Shown: positions 1-9,527, numbered from the stretch's first letter. The stretch is DNA of 64,000 nucleotides from Saccharothrix sp. HUAS TT1 (GCF_040744945.1 NZ_CP160453.1:3348001-3412000); one strand, 5' to 3'. Numbers and translations are program-made. The notes: generated from the sequence alone by a model not told the origin.

Positions 1-1265
1 AGCACGACGTCGACCCGAACGAGGTCGTCAAGGTCGGTGACGAGGTCGAGGCTCTTGTCCTCCAGAAGGAGGACAAGGAAGGTCGGCTGATCCTCTCCAA
101 GAAGCGCGCGCAGTACGAGCGCGCCTGGGGCACCATCGAGGCGCTCAAGGAGAAGGACGAGCCCGTCAAGGGCACGGTCATCGAGGTCGTCAAGGGCGGC
201 CTGATCCTGGACATCGGCCTGCGCGGCTTCCTCCCCGCCTCCCTGGTCGAGATGCGCCGCGTGCGCGACCTCCAGCCGTACGTCGGCCGCGAGCTCGAAG
301 CCAAGATCATCGAGCTGGACAAGAACCGCAACAACGTGGTCCTGTCCCGCCGCGCGTGGCTGGAGCAGACCCAGTCCGAGGTCCGCAGCGAGTTCCTCAA
401 CCAGCTGCAGAAGGGCCAGGTCCGCAAGGGCGTCGTGTCCTCCATCGTCAACTTCGGCGCCTTCGTGGACCTGGGTGGCGTGGACGGCCTGGTGCACGTC
501 TCGGAGCTGTCCTGGAAGCACATCGACCACCCGTCCGAGGTCGTCGAGGTCGGCCAGGAGGTCACGGTCGAGGTCCTGGACGTCGACATGGAGCGCGAGC
601 GCGTGTCGCTGTCGCTCAAGGCGACGCAGGAAGACCCGTGGCGCCAGTTCGCCCGCACCCACGCGATCGGCCAGATCGTGCCGGGCAAGGTCACCAAGCT
701 CGTCCCGTTCGGCGCGTTCGTCCGGGTGGACGAGGGCATCGAGGGCCTGGTCCACATCTCCGAGCTGGCCGAGCGCCACGTGGAGATCCCGGAGCAGGTC
801 GTCCAGGTCGGCGACGACGTCATGGTCAAGGTCATCGACATCGACCTGGACCGCCGGCGGATCTCGCTGTCGCTCAAGCAGGCCAACGAGGGCTTCACGG
901 TCGACTCCGAGTTCGACCCGACCCAGTACGGCATGGCCGCCGAGTACGACGACCAGGGCAACTACATCTACCCCGAGGGCTTCGACCCGGAGACCCAGGA
1001 GTGGCAGGAAGGCTTCGACAAGCAGCGCGAGGAGTGGGAGCGGCAGTACGCCGAGGCCCACACGCGCTACGAGGCCCACATGAAGCAGGTCGCCAAGGCC
1101 GCCGCGGCCGAGGAAGAGGCTGCCGGCGAGACCAACTACTCGTCCGGTGGCGACGCCCCGGCCGCCGCGTCGTCCAGCACGGGCGCCCCGGCTCAGGCCG
1201 GTGGCACGCTGGCCAGCGACGAGCAGCTGGCCGCGCTGCGCGAGAAGCTGTCGGGCGGCGCCTGA
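1..1265 (+). CDS. rpsA: 30S ribosomal protein S1 (5' end outside window)
   Basis: Ribosomal protein S1 binds mRNA on the 30S subunit. The frame is open from base 3 to the TGA at 1263-1265, so the N-terminus lies upstream of the window. The visible part holds the end of one S1 repeat and three further OB-fold S1 repeats (starting near nt 165, 410 and 660). The last two carry the typical signatures NFGAFVDLGG...LVHVSELSW and PFGAFVRVDEG...LVHISELA. The C-terminal tail of about 110 residues is acidic and then Ala/Glu-rich, as in actinobacterial S1. Codon use is strongly biased to G/C-ending codons, as expected for a highly expressed gene. A strong hairpin follows the stop. coaE lies downstream, as in mycobacteria. 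Confidence 0.97.
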   Translation, partial: HDVDPNEVVKVGDEVEALVLQKEDKEGRLILSKKRAQYERAWGTIEALKEKDEPVKGTVIEVVKGGLILDIGLRGFLPASLVEMRRVRDLQPYVGRELEAKIIELDKNRNNVVLSRRAWLEQTQSEVRSEFLNQLQKGQVRKGVVSSIVNFGAFVDLGGVDGLVHVSELSWKHIDHPSEVVEVGQEVTVEVLDVDMERERVSLSLKATQEDPWRQFARTHAIGQIVPGKVTKLVPFGAFVRVDEGIEGLVHISELAERHVEIPEQVVQVGDDVMVKVIDIDLDRRRISLSLKQANEGFTVDSEFDPTQYGMAAEYDDQGNYIYPEGFDPETQEWQEGFDKQREEWERQYAEAHTRYEAHMKQVAKAAAAEEEAAGETNYSSGGDAPAAASSSTGAPAQAGGTLASDEQLAALREKLSGGA

Positions 1266-1309
1266 GCAGCACCGGTCGGCGTCCCGCCGGCTGACTGAAC
1301 GACGACGGT

Positions 1310-1338
1310 CGCCCCTCGCCCACTTCGGGCGGGGGGCG
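1310..1338 (+). terminator. Rho-independent terminator after rpsA
   Basis: A 12-bp GC-rich stem (arms 1310-1321 and 1327-1338, one wobble or mismatch) closes a 5-nt loop and is followed by ATTGTTGTT. It lies 45 nt after the rpsA stop. This is one of the few hairpins in the window with a T-rich tail. Confidence 0.85.
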
Positions 1339-1370
1339 ATTGTTGTTCACCCGATGGAGGTACGACGTCA

Positions 1371-2012
1371 TTGCCGTGCGCTAAGTTGGGAAACCACATG
1401 AGCGTGCGGATGATGGTGTTGGCGACGGCAGCGGTGCTCGCGTGCGCGGGGTGCGCCGCGGTGCAGCCGCAACCCGTGCGGCAGCCGCCGATCCCGACGA
1501 TCGTGGCGCCCACGACGATCAGCCGCACGCCGCAGATGGTGGACCGGCCGCTGCCGGACGACTGCGAGATCGTCGTCCCGGTGGAGGTGCTGAACCAGCG
1601 CCTCGGCCGGGAGCTGCCGGGTGAGCTGAAGACCATCATCGGCATCCCCGAGCCCTCCCTCGGGCGCACCGGCAAGATCGACTGCTACTACGGCGTGCCG
1701 GAGAAGCAGCAGCTCGGCGCCGCGCCGGTGGTCGTCGGCCTGGCCACCTACGCCGACGAGGCCACCGCCGCCGGCCGGGTCGCCGAGAGCGTGGCCCTGG
1801 AGCGCCAGGACGGCGCGAACGTCATGGAGGTCGACGTCGGCAAGCGCAAGGGCTCCCTGATCATGAGCAAGGACGAGCGGCTGGTCATCGGCTCGCTCGG
1901 CAAGACGACGTACGTGGCTCGCGCCAAGCTGGACGTGCTGCCGGACGACGCCGTCGGCGCCTTCCTCGCCGCCGTCGCGCAGCAGTCGATGACGCCCGTC
2001 GAGGGGGCCTGA
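1371..2012 (+). CDS. putative secreted lipoprotein, function unknown
   Basis: I do not recognise the family. The N-terminus has a basic n-region, a hydrophobic stretch and a lipobox-like VLAC (then a second Cys in CAGC), so it is probably a lipoprotein. A Pro-rich linker of about 35 residues follows, then a compact domain of about 150 residues with two Cys (near DDCEIV and KIDCYYG) that could form a disulfide. Two starts are possible: TTG at 1371, which has GGAGG ten bases upstream, or ATG at 1398, which gives a cleaner signal peptide but a weak Shine-Dalgarno sequence. The gene stands between the rpsA terminator and coaE. It is 28 nt upstream of coaE on the same strand and may be cotranscribed with it. 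Confidence 0.75.
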   Translation: MPCAKLGNHMSVRMMVLATAAVLACAGCAAVQPQPVRQPPIPTIVAPTTISRTPQMVDRPLPDDCEIVVPVEVLNQRLGRELPGELKTIIGIPEPSLGRTGKIDCYYGVPEKQQLGAAPVVVGLATYADEATAAGRVAESVALERQDGANVMEVDVGKRKGSLIMSKDERLVIGSLGKTTYVARAKLDVLPDDAVGAFLAAVAQQSMTPVEGA

Positions 2013-2040
2013 AGATCCTCCGCGTGGCAGGCTGGTCGCC

Positions 2041-3216
2041 ATGTTGCGCGTGGGGCTCTCCGGGGGAATCGGTTCGGGCAAGTCGACGGTGGCGGGCAGG
2101 CTCGCCGAGCACGGCGCGGTGGTGATCGACGCCGACCGGCTGGCCCGCGAGGTGGTCGAACCCGGCACCGACGGCCTGCGGGAGCTGGTCGAGGCGTTCG
2201 GCGCGGACGTCGTGACCGCCGACGGGGCGCTGGACCGGCCGGCCCTGGCGGCGCGGGTGTTCGGCGACGAGCGGGCGCTGGCCACGTTGAACGGCATCAC
2301 GCACCCGAAGATCGCCGCCCGCACGGGCGAGCTGATCGCCGCCGCGCCCGCGGACGCGATCATCGTGCACGACGTCCCGTTGCTGGTGGAGAACGGCATG
2401 GCGCCGCTGTACCACCTGGTGGTGATCGTGCACGCGGACCTCGACCAGCGCCTGACCAGGCTGCGCGGCCGGGGCATGGCCGAAGAGGACGCGCGCCGCC
2501 GCATCGCCGCGCAGGCCGACGACGAGCGCCGCCGGGCCGTGGCGGACGTGTGGCTGGACAACTCCGGCACCCCCGACCTGGTGTCGGCGCAGGTCGACGC
2601 GCTGTGGGCGGACCGGCTGGTGCGCTACGAGTCGAACGTCCGGCTGGGCCGCCACGCCTCCGGCTCCCCGGTCGTGGTGCCGTACGACGGGACGTGGCCC
2701 GCGCAGGCCGAGCGGGTCGCGGCCCGCGTCCGCCTGGCCGCCGGTGGCCGCCGGGTCGAGCACATCGGCTCCACGTCCGTCCCCGGCCTGGCCGCGAAGG
2801 ACGTGCTGGACCTGCAGCTGGCGGTGAAGTCGCTGGACGAGGCCGCCGAGCTGGAGGGCGCGCTGGCGCAGGCGGGCTTCCCGAGCCTGGGGATCGGCGA
2901 GGACACCGTGAGGCACGAGGGTGGCGCGCCGGAGGACTGGCTCAAGCGGCTGCACGCGGGCGCGGACCCGGGGCGGCGGGTCCACCTGCACGTGCGGGTC
3001 GAGGGCGGTCCGGGCTGGACCTGGGCGATGCGGTTCCGCGACTGGCTGCGCGCCGACGCGGTGGCGCGGGACGAGTACGCGGCGGTGAAGCTGGAGCTGT
3101 CGGAGCGGCACCGGTCCGACGCGGACGGGTTCGCGTACGGCGAGGCGAAGGAGCCGTGGATGATCGCGGCGACCGCGCGGATGGACGACTTCTACAGGGA
3201 CGGCCACACGTCGTAG
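2041..3216 (+). CDS. coaE: dephospho-CoA kinase fused to a GrpB/UPF0157 domain
   Basis: This enzyme phosphorylates the 3'-hydroxyl of dephospho-CoA, the last step of coenzyme A synthesis, in the cytoplasm. Residues 1 to about 200 are the kinase: the P-loop GGIGSGKST lies near residue 9, followed by DADRLAREVV and the lid region with HDVPLLVENG. Residues from about 205 to 391 form a GrpB/UPF0157 domain with the motif VEHIGSTSVPGLAAKDVLDLQL, part of the nucleotidyltransferase-like superfamily. The fusion is the normal actinobacterial arrangement (as in M. tuberculosis CoaE) and is about twice the length of E. coli CoaE. The last 25 nt overlap the convergent gene at 3192-3710. Confidence 0.95.
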   Translation: MLRVGLSGGIGSGKSTVAGRLAEHGAVVIDADRLAREVVEPGTDGLRELVEAFGADVVTADGALDRPALAARVFGDERALATLNGITHPKIAARTGELIAAAPADAIIVHDVPLLVENGMAPLYHLVVIVHADLDQRLTRLRGRGMAEEDARRRIAAQADDERRRAVADVWLDNSGTPDLVSAQVDALWADRLVRYESNVRLGRHASGSPVVVPYDGTWPAQAERVAARVRLAAGGRRVEHIGSTSVPGLAAKDVLDLQLAVKSLDEAAELEGALAQAGFPSLGIGEDTVRHEGGAPEDWLKRLHAGADPGRRVHLHVRVEGGPGWTWAMRFRDWLRADAVARDEYAAVKLELSERHRSDADGFAYGEAKEPWMIAATARMDDFYRDGHTS

Positions 3217-3710
3217 ATGCCCCGGTGGGTCAGCCACGAGCCGAGGTCGTGCCGGTGCAGGCTGACCTCTTCCAGGGTGCGGTGCACGGTCCGCAGAGCC
3301 TGGTCCGCGTCGCCGGGTCCGAGGACGCGCCCGGCGACGGCGGCGGCGAACTCCTCGCACCGCACGATCCGCGCGGTCGTGCCGCCGGGCACGGCCAGGC
3401 CGAGGAGCAGGTCGGTGGTGCGCCACGCGCGGCCGTCGCGCTGCACGCGGACCGCGCTGAGGACGCTGGGCCCGCTGCGCGCGTGCCGGGAGCGGGGCCG
3501 GTGGTGGGTGAGCCGGAGACCGAGGTCCGGCATCAACCAGGTGACCTCCGAATCGGAGAACGGGTCCTCCGGCGTCGGGCACTCCAGCCGCAGCCCCCAG
3601 CGCTCGACCCGACACGTCGACAGGCGCCTCGACATGCCGCTGGAGTAGCTGCGAACTGCGCTGATGGTGTCGACCACGTCGACCAGCTGAGGTGTGATGA
3701 CCGCTCCCAC
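3192..3710 (-). CDS. hypothetical protein related to the DUF402-type neighbour
   Basis: 172 residues, function unknown. The C-terminal half (TDLLLGLAVPGGTTARIV, then VHRTLEEVSLHRHDLGSWL) lines up with the C-terminal half of the DUF402 protein encoded at 3871-4431 (VDLYLDLLVRTGRSVTVL, then TYRAVAGIAAHGHDAVRWL). It therefore appears to be a diverged paralogue. The acidic metal-binding core of DUF402 proteins is not obvious here. It is convergent with coaE, overlapping it by 25 nt. The 160-nt gap to the DUF402 gene upstream (3711-3870) is AT-richer than its surroundings and probably carries its promoter. Confidence 0.65.
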   Translation of the reverse strand: MGAVITPQLVDVVDTISAVRSYSSGMSRRLSTCRVERWGLRLECPTPEDPFSDSEVTWLMPDLGLRLTHHRPRSRHARSGPSVLSAVRVQRDGRAWRTTDLLLGLAVPGGTTARIVRCEEFAAAVAGRVLGPGDADQALRTVHRTLEEVSLHRHDLGSWLTHRGIYDVWPSL

Positions 3711-3870
3711 GCGACCCGAGGTTAGCCGCAGATGTGGTGTTGGTAACTATGAGGTTTGATTCGTTATATCACGGTCTGTGTGGTACCCGGTCACTATCGG
3801 GTGACGTGACTCGGATGGTGGTTGACCAGGCGGTGTCACTTTCTGTATGACCGCTGATGTCGGTTGGTGA

Positions 3871-4431
3871 TCATCGACGCCAGGTGGTGACCGTCCCCTG
3901 GGCCGCCAGCCACCGCACGGCGTCGTGCCCGTGCGCCGCGATGCCCGCCACCGCCCGGTAGGTCGTCTCCAGCGCCCACTGCGCCCGCTCCGCCTGGATC
4001 AGGCCCCGGTCGAGGGCGGTCAGCAGCTCGTCGGTGTCCAGCACGGTCACGCTGCGGCCCGTGCGCACGAGCAGGTCCAGGTAGAGGTCGACGGTCTTCC
4101 ACACCGACCCGCTGGAGCTGATCTCCACCACGTCGACGTACAGGTCGTAGTCGCGCTCGTGGCCCGGGTGCCACGACTGCCGGGTCACCCGCAGCCCGTG
4201 CGCGGGCAGCAGCCAGGACTCGAAGTGCGAGAGGTGGGGGTGCCCCGGCACCGGCCGGAACATGTAGAGGCCGTGCCGGGTCAGCCGGTACTCCTCGACC
4301 CCGCGCAGGTGGCCCTTGGGATCGGTGTTGCTCTTCGCGTCGACGTCGAAGTACTCGATCTTCGGCGGGTGGATGTGCGTGCGGGTCCCGGTTGTGCTCG
4401 GCGTCACGGGGCCGACCTTAGGCATCGACAT
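3871..4431 (-). CDS. DUF402 domain-containing protein
   Basis: 186 residues. The beta-rich segment around FRPVPGHPHLSHFESWLLPAHGL and the acidic motif LYVDVVEISSSG followed by VDLYLDLLVRTG fit the DUF402 family. That family includes nucleoside di/triphosphate phosphatases and FomD-type hydrolases that use two metals held by Asp residues. Activity here is inferred only. The reading frame stays open far upstream, but the start is set by ATG at 4431 (ATG at 4425 is an alternative) with AAGGGGA about nine bases ahead. It is divergent from the DUF5685 gene across a 57-nt spacer containing short inverted repeats (CCCCTT at 4442 and AAGGGG at 4460). Confidence 0.8.
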   Translation of the reverse strand: MSMPKVGPVTPSTTGTRTHIHPPKIEYFDVDAKSNTDPKGHLRGVEEYRLTRHGLYMFRPVPGHPHLSHFESWLLPAHGLRVTRQSWHPGHERDYDLYVDVVEISSSGSVWKTVDLYLDLLVRTGRSVTVLDTDELLTALDRGLIQAERAQWALETTYRAVAGIAAHGHDAVRWLAAQGTVTTWRR

Positions 4432-4488
4432 CGGGGGAAGTCCCCTTTCTGTCACCCATAAGGGGGATGATCGCTTACTCTTCCCGCC

Positions 4489-5727
4489 ATGTTCGGCATC
4501 ATCCGCCCCTGTCGCAACCGCCTGGGCCCCGAGCTGCGCGAGTCGTGGCTGGCCCACCTGTGCGGGCTGTGCCTGGCCCTGCGCGACGACCACGGCCAGC
4601 TCGCCCGGGTCGTCACCAACTACGACGGGCTGGTCATCTCGGCCCTGGTCGAAGCCCAGGCGGGCCGCTCGCGGCGGTCCGCGGGACCGTGCGCCCTGCG
4701 GGGCATGCAGTCGGCGGACGTCGCGGTGGGCACGGGCGCGCGGCTGGCCGCCTCGGTGTCGCTGGTGCTGGCCTCGGCGAAGGTCGGCGACCACGTGTCC
4801 GACGGTGACGGAGTGTTCGCCCGCGCGCCGATGCGCGGCGTCGGCAGGCAGGTGGCGCGGCGGTGGGCGGCGCAGGCGGCCGAGACCGGCCTCGACCTCG
4901 GGTTCGACACGGCGGTGCTGGTGGACGCCGTGCGGCGGCAGTCGGCGGTCGAGGGAGCGGCGGGCGCCGGCTCGTCCGTGCTGACCGTGACCGAGCCGAC
5001 CGAGACGGCGGCGGGCGAGGCCGTGGCGCAGACCGCGGTGCTGGCCGGGCGGCCGGGCAACGCGGCGCCGCTGCGCGAGGTCGGGCGGCTGTTCGGGCGG
5101 CTGGCGCACCTGCTGGACGCGGTGGAGGACCTGGCCGCCGACCGGGCGTCCGGCGCGTGGAACCCGCTGGTCGCGACCGGCACGGACCTGGTCGAGGCGC
5201 GGCGGCTGTGCGACGACGCGGCGCTGGGCATCGAGCTGGCGCTGCGGGAGGCGGAGTTCGCCGACGACCGGCTGGTGCACGTGCTGCTCGTGCACGAGGT
5301 GCGCGAGTCGATCGGGCGGGCGTTCGGCGAGCCCCACCTGCACCACCCGCCGCACGGCCACGGCGGCCGGGACTTCGCGCCGCCGTTCGGCGCGCCGCCG
5401 CGGTCCTACTCGCCGCCGCCGGGCCACGTGCCGCCCGGCGCGACCGGTCCGGTCGGCCCGCCGCCACCGCCGACCGGCGGCAAGGGGCGCAAGCGCGGTG
5501 GTGAGCCCGGCCCCGGCAGCGGCCTGTGGTTCTGGCCGAAGCTCGTGCAGCCGCCGCGCGGCCGGGGCGTCCTGCTGGGGTGCCTGGCCGCGTTCTACGA
5601 GTGCGGCACGTGCCAGTTCTGCTGCCGCGACCCCCACCCGGGCCCGTGGAGCGGCAAGTGGCGCGAGGCGTGGTGCAACTGCGACTGCCCGAGCTGCGAC
5701 TGCAACTGCGACTGCTGCGGCTGCTGA
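4489..5727 (+). CDS. DUF5685 family protein with cysteine-rich C-terminal tail
   Basis: 412 residues. The N-terminus (MFGIIRPCRNRLG, then LAHLCGLCLALRDDHGQ) is characteristic of DUF5685, a family without known function. The body (about residues 30-290) is mostly helical. Residues 290-350 are a low-complexity His/Pro/Gly linker. The last 45 residues hold 13 cysteines, ending in CNCDCPSCDCNCDCCGC, a spacing reminiscent of metal-binding or Fe-S sites. Early cysteines (C8, and CGLC near 25-28) may take part too. There is no Shine-Dalgarno sequence near the ATG, and a TTACTC box 10 nt upstream suggests a leaderless transcript. The gene is followed by uvrB but not obviously coupled to it. Function is unknown; a metal-dependent role is inference. 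Confidence 0.85.
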   Translation: MFGIIRPCRNRLGPELRESWLAHLCGLCLALRDDHGQLARVVTNYDGLVISALVEAQAGRSRRSAGPCALRGMQSADVAVGTGARLAASVSLVLASAKVGDHVSDGDGVFARAPMRGVGRQVARRWAAQAAETGLDLGFDTAVLVDAVRRQSAVEGAAGAGSSVLTVTEPTETAAGEAVAQTAVLAGRPGNAAPLREVGRLFGRLAHLLDAVEDLAADRASGAWNPLVATGTDLVEARRLCDDAALGIELALREAEFADDRLVHVLLVHEVRESIGRAFGEPHLHHPPHGHGGRDFAPPFGAPPRSYSPPPGHVPPGATGPVGPPPPPTGGKGRKRGGEPGPGSGLWFWPKLVQPPRGRGVLLGCLAAFYECGTCQFCCRDPHPGPWSGKWREAWCNCDCPSCDCNCDCCGC

Positions 5728-5827
5728 CCCCGCGCCCCGGCCCACGTCCTCGGCCCCGCACCCCTGGTCCGCGTCCTGACCTGGTCCGGATCGGAAATTG
5801 TCACACCCCCGGCGTACCGTCGTACCC

Positions 5828-7987
5828 GTGGCTTTCCCTACCGAGATCCCGGTCAAGGCGCACTCGTCGCACCGCCCCGTCGGTGACATCCCCCGCACCG
5901 ACGGGCAGTTCCGCGTGGTCAGCGACTACCAGCCGGCGGGCGACCAGCCGGCGGCGATCGCGGACCTCGAACGGCGCGTCCGCGCCGGGGAGAAGGACGT
6001 GGTGCTGCTCGGCGCCACCGGCACGGGCAAGTCGGCCACCACCGCGTGGCTGGTGGAGAAGGTCCAGCGGCCCACGCTGGTGATGGCGCCGAACAAGACG
6101 CTGGCCGCGCAGCTCGCGAACGAGCTGAAAGGGTTCTTCCCGGACAACGCGGTGGAGTACTTCGTCAGCTACTACGACTACTACCAGCCCGAGGCGTACA
6201 TCCCGCAGACCGACACCTACATCGAGAAGGACTCCTCGATCAACGAGGACGTGGAGCGGCTGCGCCACTCGGCCACGATGAGCCTGCTCACCCGGCGCGA
6301 CGTGATCGTGGTGGCGTCCGTGTCGTGCATCTACGGCCTCGGCACGCCGCAGTCCTACCTCGACCGGTCGATCAAGCTGGAGGTCGGCGTCGAGGTCGAG
6401 CGCGACCTGCTGCTGCGCGCCCTGGTCGACATCCAGTACACCCGCAACGACATCGCGTTCAACCGCGGCACGTTCCGGGTCCGCGGCGACACGGTGGAGA
6501 TCATCCCGGCGTACGAGGAGCTGGCGCTGCGGGTCGAGTTCTTCGGCGACGAGATCGACAAGCTGTACTACCTGCACCCCCTGACCGGCGACGTGGTCAA
6601 GGAGGTGCAGGAGCTGCGCATCTTCCCGGCCACCCACTACGTGGCGGGTCCGGAGCGGATGGAGAAGGCGATCCGCAACATCGAGGTCGAGCTGGCCGAG
6701 CGGCTGGCCGTGCTGGAGCGGCAGGGCAAGCTGCTGGAGGCGCAGCGGCTGCGGATGCGCACCTCGTACGACATCGAGATGATGCGCCAGGTCGGCTTCT
6801 GCAACGGCATCGAGAACTACTCGCGCCACATCGACGACCGCGGTCCCGGCACCGCGCCCGCGACCCTCATCGACTACTTCCCGGACGACTTCCTGCTGGT
6901 CGTGGACGAGTCGCACGTGACGGTGCCGCAGATCGGCGGCATGTACGAGGGCGACGCCTCGCGCAAGCGCAACCTGGTCGAGCACGGCTTCCGGCTGCCG
7001 AGCGCGCTGGACAACCGCCCGCTGACCTGGGAGGAGTTCGCCGACCGGATCGGCCAGACCGTCTACCTGTCCGCCACGCCCGGCCCGTACGAGATGGGCC
7101 AGACCGGCGGCGAGTTCGTGGAGCAGGTCATCCGGCCGACCGGCCTGGTCGACCCGGAGGTCGTGGTCAAGCCGACCGAGGGCCAGATCGACGACCTGGT
7201 GCACGAGATCAGGGTGCGGGCCGAGCGGGACGAGCGGGTCCTGGTCACCACGCTGACCAAGAAGATGGCCGAGGACCTGACCGACTACCTGCTCGAACTC
7301 GGCATCCGGGTCCGCTACCTGCACTCCGAGGTCGACACGCTGCGCCGGGTCGAGCTGCTGCGCCAGCTGCGGTTGGGCGAGTACGACGTGCTGATCGGCA
7401 TCAACCTGCTGCGCGAGGGCCTCGACCTGCCCGAGGTGTCGCTGGTGGCGATCCTCGACGCGGACAAGGAGGGCTTCCTGCGCTCGGGCACGAGCCTGAT
7501 CCAGACCATCGGCCGCGCGGCCCGCAACGTGTCCGGCCAGGTGCACATGTACGCCGACCGGATCACCGACTCGATGCGGCACGCGATCGAGGAGACCAAC
7601 CGCAGGCGGGCCAAGCAGGTCGCCTACAACGAGGAGCGGGGGCTGGACCCGCAGCCGCTGCGCAAGAAGATCACCGACATCCTGGAGCAGGTCTACGCCG
7701 AGGCCGAGGACGCCATCGCGCCCGGCGGCTCCGGCCGCAACACCTCGCGCGGCAAGAAGCCGACCGGCGACCCGGGCGCGAACGGCCGCGCCGCCTCCGG
7801 CGTCCTGACCGACCGCGACACCGGCACGATGGCGCGGTCCGAGCTGGCCGACCTGGTGCAGCAGCTGACCGACCAGATGATGAACGCGGCCCGCGAGCTG
7901 CAGTTCGAGCTGGCCGCCCGGCTGCGCGACGAGATCCAGGACCTGAAGAAGGAGCTGCGCGGCATGGACGCCGCCGGCGTCAAGTAG
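5828..7987 (+). CDS. uvrB: excinuclease ABC subunit B
   Basis: UvrB is the damage-verifying helicase-like subunit of nucleotide excision repair. It is loaded by UvrA and then recruits UvrC. Seen here: Walker [11 protein letters not shown], the beta-hairpin region [17 protein letters not shown], helicase motifs DESHVT, YLSATPG and [22 protein letters not shown], and a C-terminal UVR domain ([31 protein letters not shown]). The frame opens at a TTG at 5798, but GTG at 5828 gives [13 protein letters not shown], which matches the N-terminus of mycobacterial UvrB. With no Shine-Dalgarno sequence, the message is probably leaderless. This gives 719 residues, the usual length. Its partner uvrA lies at 49047. 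Confidence 0.97.
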   Translation: MAFPTEIPVKAHSSHRPVGDIPRTDGQFRVVSDYQPAGDQPAAIADLERRVRAGEKDVVLLGATGTGKSATTAWLVEKVQRPTLVMAPNKTLAAQLANELKGFFPDNAVEYFVSYYDYYQPEAYIPQTDTYIEKDSSINEDVERLRHSATMSLLTRRDVIVVASVSCIYGLGTPQSYLDRSIKLEVGVEVERDLLLRALVDIQYTRNDIAFNRGTFRVRGDTVEIIPAYEELALRVEFFGDEIDKLYYLHPLTGDVVKEVQELRIFPATHYVAGPERMEKAIRNIEVELAERLAVLERQGKLLEAQRLRMRTSYDIEMMRQVGFCNGIENYSRHIDDRGPGTAPATLIDYFPDDFLLVVDESHVTVPQIGGMYEGDASRKRNLVEHGFRLPSALDNRPLTWEEFADRIGQTVYLSATPGPYEMGQTGGEFVEQVIRPTGLVDPEVVVKPTEGQIDDLVHEIRVRAERDERVLVTTLTKKMAEDLTDYLLELGIRVRYLHSEVDTLRRVELLRQLRLGEYDVLIGINLLREGLDLPEVSLVAILDADKEGFLRSGTSLIQTIGRAARNVSGQVHMYADRITDSMRHAIEETNRRRAKQVAYNEERGLDPQPLRKKITDILEQVYAEAEDAIAPGGSGRNTSRGKKPTGDPGANGRAASGVLTDRDTGTMARSELADLVQQLTDQMMNAARELQFELAARLRDEIQDLKKELRGMDAAGVK

Positions 7988-7996
7988 CGACCGCCC

Positions 7997-8042
7997 GCAC
8001 CGCGCCGTCCCGGACCTCGTAGTGACCGGGGCGGCGCGGTGC
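7997..8042. terminator. hairpin between uvrB and the convergent TerB-like gene
   Basis: Perfect 11-bp arms (7997-8007 and 8032-8042), extended inward by a further near-match of six pairs, lie between the uvrB stop and the stop of the convergent gene. There is no T-tract, which is common for actinomycete terminators. It probably works in both directions. Confidence 0.6.
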
Positions 8043-8044
8043 GC

Positions 8045-8434
8045 TCAGCCCTCCAGCGCCGCGCGCACCTTCCCGACCACCGCGCCCTCGCCCGGACCGA
8101 CCCGCCCGTCCGCCGAGGCCACCTCCGCGCACACCGCCAGCACCGCGGCCGGGAACACCTCGGCCTCCACCGGCGACTTCGCGGTCACGATCGCCACCGA
8201 CCGCCGCAACGCCGCCAGCACCCCGGCCTCCACGTCGGCCGCCGACCCGGCGGGCAACTCGGGCCGCCCCGCGCCCAGCGCCTCCCGCACCTGCGGCGAG
8301 AACGCCGTCATCGCCCGGATGCCCGCGTGGCTCTCCTCGTCCAGGGCGCCCGGCTCCGCCGTGGACACCAGCACCATCGCCCCGAAGACGGCCGTGCGCA
8401 GCGTCCGGCCTTCCTCGTCCGTGTAGACAGTCAC
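8045..8434 (-). CDS. TerB-like domain protein
   Basis: 129 residues, soluble, acidic and helical. The C-terminal stretch AVCAEVASADGRVGPGEGAVVGKVRAAL has the acidic EVA-ADG pattern of TerB/TerB-like metal-associated domains. The rest is a second helical lobe (AVLAALRRSVAIVTAKSP). TerB proteins are linked to tellurite-resistance and stress complexes, and a terC gene lies 4.2 kb away, but the two are not in one operon. The specific role is unknown. It is convergent with uvrB. Confidence 0.65.
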   Translation of the reverse strand: MTVYTDEEGRTLRTAVFGAMVLVSTAEPGALDEESHAGIRAMTAFSPQVREALGAGRPELPAGSAADVEAGVLAALRRSVAIVTAKSPVEAEVFPAAVLAVCAEVASADGRVGPGEGAVVGKVRAALEG

Positions 8435-8597
8435 CCGATCACCCTAAGCGGTCCACTCGGCCGGCTCGCCTTACGTCGCGTCAACGAACGCCTCGTCCCA
8501 TGCCCCGCAGGGCGTTCTCGGTCGACCGGAGCCGGCGCCGAACGACGGAGCGGCGCACCGGGAGCACTCCCGATGCGCCGCTCCGAGGGGGTAACGC

Positions 8598-9527
8598 TCA
8601 GCTGGTGATGTCCTTGCGCGCGAACTTCCGCGCCGCCAGCAGGGTGAAGAACGCGCCGAACGCCAGCGCGGAGAACGTGCCCTTCGCCATCTGCGACCAG
8701 TCGACGTCGGACGACAGCAGGTCGGCCCACGCCAGCGCGTAGTGCGTCGGCAGGTAGTTCCGCAGGTCCTCCAGCGCGGTGATCTGGTCGAGGATCTGCG
8801 ACACGATCGACGCCAGCACCGCGCCGCCGACCGCACCGAGCGGCGCGTCCGTCGACACCGACAGGTACAGCGCCAACCCGGCCACCCAGAACAGGTGGAT
8901 CGAGATGTAGACGATCGCCAGCGCGACGCCGTAGACGCCCGACCCGAAGGACGCGGCCTCACCGGTCGGCGAGACCGCCTCACCGGCCCCGTACCAGATC
9001 ACGCCGACGCCGAGCGCCACCGCGGGCAGCAGCGCCAGCGCGAACACCGACATCAGCCCGGACGCCACCGCCTTGCGGCGCAGCAGCCGGTGCCGGGGGA
9101 TGGGCGCGGCCAGCAGGTACTTCAACGACGACCAGGACGCCTCGCTCGCGATCGTGTCGCCGAAGAACAGCGCCACGATCATCGGCAGCAGGAAGCTGCC
9201 GCTGACGAACAGCGTCAGGATCACGAAGTTCACGCCGCTGGCCGTGGCCAGGTCGACGAACCCGCCGGACCGCCGGTTCGGCGACGCCTGGCCCAGCTCG
9301 AACGCCACCACCAGGATGAACGGCAGCAGCACCAGGAAACCCAGCACCAACTGCGTCCGCCGCCGGCGCAACTGCCGCACCAGCTCGACCCGCACCGGCA
9401 GCGTCCGCGACGCCCGGTACCCGACCTTCGACCCGTCCGGCGCGACCGACGACTGCTCGGCCCGCGCCGCGTCGGTCAGGTCGGAGATCGCGGCCGGGTC
9501 GGTGTGCACACCGTTCTCGCTGCTCAT
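8598..9527 (-). CDS. ABC-2 type transporter permease
   Basis: 309 residues. After a cytoplasmic N-terminus of about 60 residues come six hydrophobic segments, beginning with LVLGFLVLLPFILVVAFELG. The motif GDTIASEASWSSLKYLLAAPIPR, in the cytoplasmic loop, is typical of ABC-2 permeases that partner stand-alone ATPases in drug or lipid export. The start ATG at 9527 overlaps the stop of the upstream ATPase gene by 4 nt (ATGA), so the two are translationally coupled and form one transporter. The substrate is unknown. Confidence 0.9.
   Translation of the reverse strand: MSSENGVHTDPAAISDLTDAARAEQSSVAPDGSKVGYRASRTLPVRVELVRQLRRRRTQLVLGFLVLLPFILVVAFELGQASPNRRSGGFVDLATASGVNFVILTLFVSGSFLLPMIVALFFGDTIASEASWSSLKYLLAAPIPRHRLLRRKAVASGLMSVFALALLPAVALGVGVIWYGAGEAVSPTGEAASFGSGVYGVALAIVYISIHLFWVAGLALYLSVSTDAPLGAVGGAVLASIVSQILDQITALEDLRNYLPTHYALAWADLLSSDVDWSQMAKGTFSALAFGAFFTLLAARKFARKDITS

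Noticed and set aside
4432..5898. A long N-terminal extension of the DUF402 frame on the minus strand
   Set aside because: It lies antisense to the DUF5685 gene, has shadow-like composition, and a good ribosome site and start exist at 4431.
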